Made by a program: the position numbers and the translations under genes
Source of the DNA: Chloroflexota bacterium
GTDB lineage: Bacteria > Chloroflexota > Anaerolineae > Anaerolineales > Villigracilaceae
Assembly (NCBI GenBank): GCA_026389975.1
Contig: JAPLGV010000327.1
Location: 1 to 9,032 of the forward strand
Direction of reading: 5' to 3'
Length of the DNA: 9,032 nucleotides
Notes under the pieces: model-generated
What the model saw: only the letters and a program-made list of their open reading frames with translations
Databases searched by the model: none
What the model was told of the DNA's origin: nothing
Part shown: in pieces, positions 7,053 through 9,032 of the stretch
Position numbering within the stretch: the first letter of the stretch is position 1
Layout: each line of letters opens with the position of its first letter

Positions 7053-7573
7053 AATATATCGCTGAAGTTGACGGCCTGGAATTCCCGGTTGAAATTCTGG
7101 ATGAGCACCACATCCGCTTTGGAAAGGAAATCCTTGAAGTGGATTTGGCTGCTGTCAGCGGGCAACCACTCTACTCATTGATCGTGAACGGCGAATCTTT
7201 CGAGGGCTACGTTTATCCCAACGAAGGGGGCTGGCAGGTTTTATTACTGGGGCGTTCCTATTCGGTCAACATCGAAGACGAGCGCGAGAAGCGGCTGCGG
7301 ACCTCGGAGGCTGGGCTCGCCAGCCTGGGCCGGGAATTCACCCTGAAGGCTCCCCTGCCCGGTCTGGCAGTTGCCGTGCCGGTTAGCGAAGGCCAACAAG
7401 TGGAAAGAGGACAGATTCTCGTAATTTTGGAATCCATGAAGATGCAAAATGAACTTCGCGCTCCCTATGCAGGGACGGTGGCGCGGTTGCGAATTAAAGC
7501 CGGGGAAAGTGTGCAGCAGAAGCAAATCCTGCTAAACCTCGTAGCATCTATCTCCACCAACACCCCATTTTGA
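7049..7573 (+). CDS. Biotin carboxyl carrier protein with N-terminal BT-like domain
   Basis: This 174-residue protein carries the biotin shuttled between AccC and the carboxyltransferase. The C-terminal biotinyl/lipoyl-attachment domain (about 96-165) contains 'LPGLAVAVPVSEGQQV' and the biotinylation motif 'ESMKM' with acceptor K131, 43 residues from the end. Residues 1-80 are beta-strand-rich ('HIRFGKEILEVDL', 'LYSLIVNGESFEGYVY', 'WQVLLLGRSYSVNI'). They match the pattern of the BT barrel that holds alpha and beta subunits together in PccA-type enzymes. The ATG at 7049 overlaps the AccC stop as ATGA and has GAGG 8 nt upstream. A GTG in the same frame at 7019 would add ten residues but has no better signal. 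It is the last gene of the operon. Confidence 0.93.
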   Translation: MKYIAEVDGLEFPVEILDEHHIRFGKEILEVDLAAVSGQPLYSLIVNGESFEGYVYPNEGGWQVLLLGRSYSVNIEDEREKRLRTSEAGLASLGREFTLKAPLPGLAVAVPVSEGQQVERGQILVILESMKMQNELRAPYAGTVARLRIKAGESVQQKQILLNLVASISTNTPF

Positions 7574-7606
7574 AGACCAACCCGCATTAGTACTTTATCA
7601 ATGAAC

Positions 7607-7631
7607 TTCTTGCTTTTTGTGCAAGAATTTT
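7607..7631 (+). terminator. Likely intrinsic terminator of the carboxylase operon
   Basis: TTCTTGC (7607-7613) and GCAAGAA (7621-7627) form a perfect 7-bp stem around a 7-nt T-rich loop, followed directly by TTTT (7628-7631). It begins 33 nt after the carrier-protein stop. The stem is short and only moderately GC-rich, so termination may be partial. Confidence 0.5.
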
Positions 7632-7632
7632 C

Positions 7633-7703
7633 ACCACAAAGGTCACAAAGGGACACGAAGGTTCTTGAGGTTTTCCTTTGTGTATCTTCGTGTCCTTCGT
7701 GGT
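7633..7703. repeat. Palindromic interspersed repeat made of ~10-bp units
   Basis: The left arm 7633-7661 and right arm 7675-7703 are 29-nt imperfect inverted copies (23 of 29 positions match, two of the differences being G-T wobbles) around a 13-nt spacer. Each arm is itself about three tandem copies of a 10-bp unit close to ACCACAAAGG / ACACGAAGG. I recognise this unit as one that recurs dispersed in many environmental bacterial genomes and is often mis-called as short proteins rich in 'HKGHKG' or 'VYLRVLRG'. It sits just past the operon terminator and directly before a decayed gene. Whether it moves, and by what enzyme, cannot be told here. Confidence 0.65.
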
Positions 7704-7705
7704 AA

Positions 7706-8048
7706 ATCTCTTTTAGTTTCGGCCTGTTCGGTCTTCTTCTTCTGTTCCTGCTCAGACTCGTCTGGCCAGCGTACGCCTTCCATAAAGGTCAGCGAGCTAT
7801 CGTGATAGGACTTCTCTTCTCTGGCTCGGCTTTACCTTTGTACTTGAACAGGTTTTCTGGGCAGGATATTTCCGATTCTTCTATCCGGAATGAATGAAAT
7901 GGGGCATTCTTGCCATCGCATTTATCATTTTTCCACGCTGGCCTTCGTCTTTCACCGGTTGGCCTGCCGACTGCCTAAACACCCGTTTATCTGGTTTTAT
8001 TTACTGGCAGGGTTTGAGTCTGTCACAGAGCATATCTGTGCCTGGTAA
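7706..8048 (+). pseudogene. Remnant of a membrane-protein gene, multiply disrupted
   Basis: A plausible membrane protein can be read only by switching frame. From 7706 one frame gives a hydrophobic stretch including 'FLLRLVWPAYAFHKGQRAIV' up to about 7820. A second frame, from about 7820, gives 'WLGFTFVLEQVFWAGYF', meets an in-frame TGA at 7891-7893, and continues 'MKWGILAIAFIIFP' to about 7934. A third frame gives 'LAFVFHRLACRLPKHPFIWF' and 'LLAGFESVTEHI' to a TAA at 8046-8048. Each piece is hydrophobic with tryptophans and arginine-rich loops, as in a real protein, and the pieces are collinear without large gaps. No start codon or ribosome binding site is left at the 5' side, where the palindromic repeat now lies. 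Sequencing indels could explain the frame changes less easily than the stop. The family is not identified. Confidence 0.5.
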
Positions 8049-8075
8049 CGAATTGCTCACCCCAAAACAATGATC

Positions 8076-8099
8076 AACGAGCCGGTTAACCGGCTCGTT
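8076..8099. terminator. Perfect 24-bp palindrome, likely (bidirectional) terminator after murI
   Basis: AACGAGCCGG and its exact complement CCGGCTCGTT flank a central TTAA, giving a 10-bp GC-rich stem with a 4-nt loop. The last base of the palindrome is also the last base of the murI stop codon (read through the shifted frame), the usual position of an intrinsic terminator. On the minus strand it is followed by a T-rich run containing ATTGTTTT, and on the plus strand by TTTACCTT, so it could stop transcription from either side. Confidence 0.6.
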
Positions 8100-8924
8100 T
8101 ACCTTATACGGATTTCATTGTTTTCCCAGAAGGCTTCCCGGACCTCTCCCGTTTCGTCGAACAGCCTGGGCAGCAGAACTTCAAACCGGGTCGCTTCGCC
8201 GCTGGTAAAAAAGCGCAGCGTTTCGGACCTCGGGCATGCCGCCCGCCTCCCGGCCGAATCCAGCAGCCGGGCAACCTGACGCGCTACCGCCGGCGCCGGG
8301 TTCCGGTCCGACAATCTCCTGGATTAACGGGATAACGAAGGGATAATGTGTACAACCCAAAACAATGGTGTCTATTCCCTCGTCCAGCATGGGGCGCAAC
8401 GCAGAATCGAGGATGGCACGGGTTTCGCTGCCATCCAGAGCGCCTCGTTCGATCTGCTGCACCAGTCCCGGACAAGTATTTTGGAGTAGGGTCACATTGC
8501 TGGCAAAGCGCTCAACGACCGAGGCGTACAACGCTCCCTGGAAGGTCGCCGGAGTAGCCAACACACCGACCACACCCGTGCGGGTATTCTCCGCCGCTGG
8601 TTTGACCGCCGGTTCCATACCGACAAAGGAAACGTCGGGAAATGCCTGGCGCAAAGAATGGAGCGCCGCTGCCGAAGCCGTGTTACATGCCACTACGATC
8701 AACTTCGCTCCCAAGTCCAGCAAAAAGCGGGTAATCGCTTCAGAAAACTCCCGCACTTCTTCCAATGGTCGCGGCCCGTATGGCACATGCCCCTGGTCAC
8801 CAAAATAGAGTAAAGACTCGTTTGGTAATTGCTGGCGGATGGCTCGCAAGACCGAGAGCCCCCCCACCCCGGAATCAAAAACACCGACCGGACGCATATC
8901 GCTGATGCTGCTCATCGGTGACAA
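8099..8924 (-). pseudogene. murI: Glutamate racemase MurI, frameshifted after residue 207
   Basis: MurI interconverts L- and D-glutamate for peptidoglycan. The first 207 residues are a good racemase: 'GVFDSGVGGLSVL' with D17, 'VVACNTASAAALHS' with the first catalytic C80, and 'LGCTHYPFV' with the second catalytic C191 and H193. After 'QEIVGP' (codon 8304-8306) the same frame runs into Gly/Ala-rich nonsense and stops at 8181. The expected C-terminal part instead continues one base later in another frame: 'NPAPAVARQVARLL', then 'RFFTSGEATRFEVLLPRLF', ending at 8099. About five family residues are also missing at the join, so a deletion near 8303 is likely (14 nt would fit). TTG at 8924 has GGAGG 7 nt upstream. 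ATG at 8915 is the alternative start and makes an ATGA overlap with the preceding gene. An assembly error or a true mutation is possible. Confidence 0.85.
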
Positions 8925-9032
8925 CTGGCTGCCTCCACAAACGCCCGAAACAACCGTCGCGTGGCCAGCTGGTCAGTCAGCCACTCCGGGTGCCACTGGA
9001 CGGCAATCCCAAATGGATGGTTTGGCAGTTCC
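8912..9032 (-). CDS. Class I glutamine amidotransferase-like hydrolase, peptidase C26 type (partial, C-terminus only)
   Basis: Only the last 39 residues lie in the window; the gene enters from the right edge. They read 'ELPNHPFGIAVQWHPEWL' and then a helix 'ATRRLFRAFVEAA' to a TGA at 8912-8914. 'QWHPE' is the class I glutamine amidotransferase motif that carries the catalytic His and Glu. The 'FGIAVQWHPEWL' form and the ending soon after it are typical of gamma-glutamyl-GABA hydrolase (PuuD-like, C26) proteins. The nucleophile cysteine and the rest of the domain lie outside, so substrate cannot be judged. Its stop overlaps the start region of murI (4 nt with the ATG, 13 nt with the TTG), so the two genes are probably co-translated. 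Confidence 0.75.
   Translation of the reverse strand, partial: ELPNHPFGIAVQWHPEWLTDQLATRRLFRAFVEAASCHR
8932..8936 (-). promoter_or_regulatory. Ribosome binding site deciding the murI start
   Basis: GGAGG on the minus strand lies 7 nt before the TTG at 8924 but 16 nt before the ATG at 8915. Spacing favours the TTG start, although reinitiation at the ATGA overlap remains possible. Confidence 0.55.

Noticed and set aside
7617..7805. A 62-codon plus-strand open frame with 'HKGHKGTRR' and 'VYLRVLRG'
   Set aside because: It is the translation of the palindromic repeat itself. Such peptides appear wherever this repeat occurs and have no ribosome binding site here.
8024..8040. Small inverted repeat CACAGA / TCTGTG
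   Set aside because: A 6-bp stem with a 5-nt loop inside the pseudogene remnant, with no T tail; it is likely chance.
8365..8808. A 147-codon plus-strand open frame
   Set aside because: It is antisense to the intact catalytic part of murI.
1..9032. A defence system, CRISPR array, phage or transposon cargo
   Set aside because: I looked for nuclease, helicase, reverse-transcriptase, toxin-antitoxin and integrase motifs and for regular direct repeats and found none. The CPBP protein has a distant 'Abi' label, but its setting is metabolic.

Overview
The window reads as ordinary bacterial chromosome of moderate-to-high GC. Its gene families are an acyl-CoA carboxylase with a separate biotin carboxylase and a separate carrier subunit, a small four-helix membrane protein of a kind I associate with Anaerolineae, and an ArnT-like glycosyltransferase. 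Together they suggest a Chloroflexota (Anaerolineae-type) genome. This assignment is an inference from gene content; there is no rRNA or other marker here to prove it. I see no tRNA, rRNA, CRISPR array, transposase or phage gene.

Layout. From 1 to 1893 two genes lie on the minus strand: a DppA-like M55 D-aminopeptidase (1069-1893) and, downstream of it, the first 313 codons of a membrane glycosyltransferase that runs off the left edge. A 301-bp divergent intergenic region (1894-2194) holds promoter-like elements for both directions and a hairpin in the aminopeptidase leader. From 2195 to 7573 six plus-strand genes are packed as one apparent operon: a small membrane protein, the carboxyltransferase (beta) subunit, a CPBP-family intramembrane protease, an HD-domain hydrolase, biotin carboxylase AccC, and a biotin carrier protein with an N-terminal BT-like barrel. 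Several junctions are 4-nt ATGA overlaps or 1-nt gaps. A small hairpin with a T tail follows.

From about 7600 to 8100 the sequence is a decaying spacer. It holds a palindromic interspersed repeat built of roughly 10-bp units and the remains of a membrane-protein gene readable only by changing frame twice and passing a stop codon. A perfect 24-bp palindrome then ends the convergent unit. From 8099 to 9032, on the minus strand, glutamate racemase murI overlaps the end of a class I glutamine amidotransferase-like (C26 family) gene that enters from the right edge. murI carries an apparent frameshift after residue 207.

Function. The three carboxylase polypeptides together make a complete biotin-dependent acyl-CoA carboxylase, joining CO2 to acetyl-, propionyl- or a related acyl-CoA. 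The protease, the HD protein and the small membrane protein share its transcript but have no known role in that reaction; this embedding is the most interesting functional hint in the window. The flanking minus-strand genes touch D-amino-acid and wall metabolism: D-aminopeptidase, glutamate racemase and a gamma-glutamyl hydrolase-like enzyme.
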